The notes under the pieces were generated by a model. It saw nothing but the letters and a program-made list of their open reading frames with translations, was not told where the DNA came from and did no database searches. From Scolanthus callimorphus (taxonomy: Eukaryota > Cnidaria > Anthozoa > Actiniaria > Edwardsiidae): a stretch of DNA of 64,000 bases. Positions 63,286 to 64,000 of the stretch are shown here, piece after piece. A program made the position numbers and the translations under genes. The stretch spans positions 21,487,023 through 21,551,022 of the forward strand of contig CM066914.1 in assembly GCA_033964015.1 (NCBI GenBank). Direction: 5' to 3'. Position 1 is the stretch's first letter; every line of letters starts with the position of its first letter.

Positions 63286-64000
63286 CTTTAGATAAGAAAC
63301 CCCCGTCCAAAAAACAAACTCGAACAGTACAGTTTAACTGCTTGTGATAATCCCTTTAGTGCTGAAACTCCTTATAATAAATACGTCGATACGAGTTTAG
63401 CTTATACAAAGCCTCGAAATCACTAAAACTGAACGAGCTCCAATCAACTGCAAATCACAAGGTGTTAATGGTATTGTTCGCCGTTTACAGCACAAGCCGA
63501 CAGCCAACCCGCTTAATTATATTCCTGCAAACAAAGACTTACTCCACGCTAACGTTATTGGTTGTTGAAGGGGCTGTTTACACTAGGGTATTGGGAAACG
63601 TGAGCGCAGAAATGCCTTTTTACGTCTGTCAGAGTTTTGACAGTGAAAACGACGGCTGGAATTGACGCGTATGACGTCACATAACGGAGCAACCAGCACT
63701 ACAAGAAGAAACCGCTTCTGAGGAATGTTGTCCTACTTTGTTAATCCTACGAGATAATAAAAAAATATTTTGGTTTCGTTTTGGTGTTTGCAGTGAAAAG
63801 GATCAGATCACAGTGCGCGGTTAATGTGCTTTATTCTAATGATGCGTTGTGTACACAAGCCGAGCTTCAGTGTCGCTTGAGCAGTTGTGGTCTAATTCCT
63901 TTCTTTTTGTAAGAAAACTGACAAAACAGTGATGCTATAACCGGATGTGAACTGTTGTGACAGATAAAAGAATTGACGTCAGATTCCATGAAGGCGAAAT
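63286..64000. other. Upstream region of the PPP1R27-like gene
   Basis: No exon recognised. A perfect CRE (TGACGTCA) occurs at about 63672-63679. Confidence 0.4.

Overview
This window is animal nuclear DNA. It holds spliced genes with GT-AG introns, typical metazoan protein families (a CNC/NRF-type bZIP factor, a PPP1R27-like ankyrin protein, pyrroline-5-carboxylate reductase, mitoribosomal protein L43) and a very high load of small inverted-repeat transposons. The proteins of the large transposon resemble those I know from corals and sea anemones, so a cnidarian, probably an anthozoan, is the best guess. That is inference; nothing in the window proves the species.

Layout. 1-132: one exon of mrpl43 (minus strand). 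948-5000: a mosaic of inverted-repeat elements, including one inserted inside another. 5677-9831: a complete five-exon P5C reductase gene (plus strand), with small transposons in introns 3 and 4. 9797-13090: a roughly 59-bp minisatellite whose first unit contains the stop codon of that gene. 13091-18316: non-coding DNA with fold-back elements, a hAT-like MITE and a tRNA-like sequence inside a TIR element. 18324-33677: one nearly intact 15.35-kb Polinton/Maverick. 33682-36093: more MITEs. 38230-40405: a two-exon NRF/NFE2-like gene (minus), sharing a short divergent promoter region with a small one-TM protein gene at 41087-41272 (plus). 41293-43440: TIR elements with C/G-rich ends, some nested. 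43100-57000: mostly non-coding with dispersed repeats. 57865-59282: a 5'-truncated LINE. 59366-61080: more fold-backs. 62856-63285: a PPP1R27-like gene (minus) broken by a one-base frameshift.

The Polinton is the centrepiece. It has 426/427-bp terminal inverted repeats (TIRs) that differ by one base in an A-run, and a 7-bp flanking direct repeat. It encodes protein-primed DNA polymerase B, a retroviral-type integrase, a packaging ATPase, a double-jelly-roll major capsid protein, a penton-like minor capsid protein and a row of small, mostly membrane-anchored proteins on the minus strand. No adenain-type protease is visible. The left end carries a C5 cytosine DNA methyltransferase with a C-terminal array of Cys/His repeats. 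Each TIR contains an open SAP-like plus proline-rich coding module, so the methyltransferase at the left end and the polymerase at the right end begin with the same ~75 residues. Most capsid-cluster genes are preceded by a TTTAAA motif, and five of these have a palindrome next to, or including, the start codon.

Several reading frames (methyltransferase, the 21-22.6 kb gene, possibly the 24.4 kb pair, and PPP1R27) break by a single base at or near homopolymers. Mutation, programmed frameshifting and assembly indels must be separated before calling them dead.
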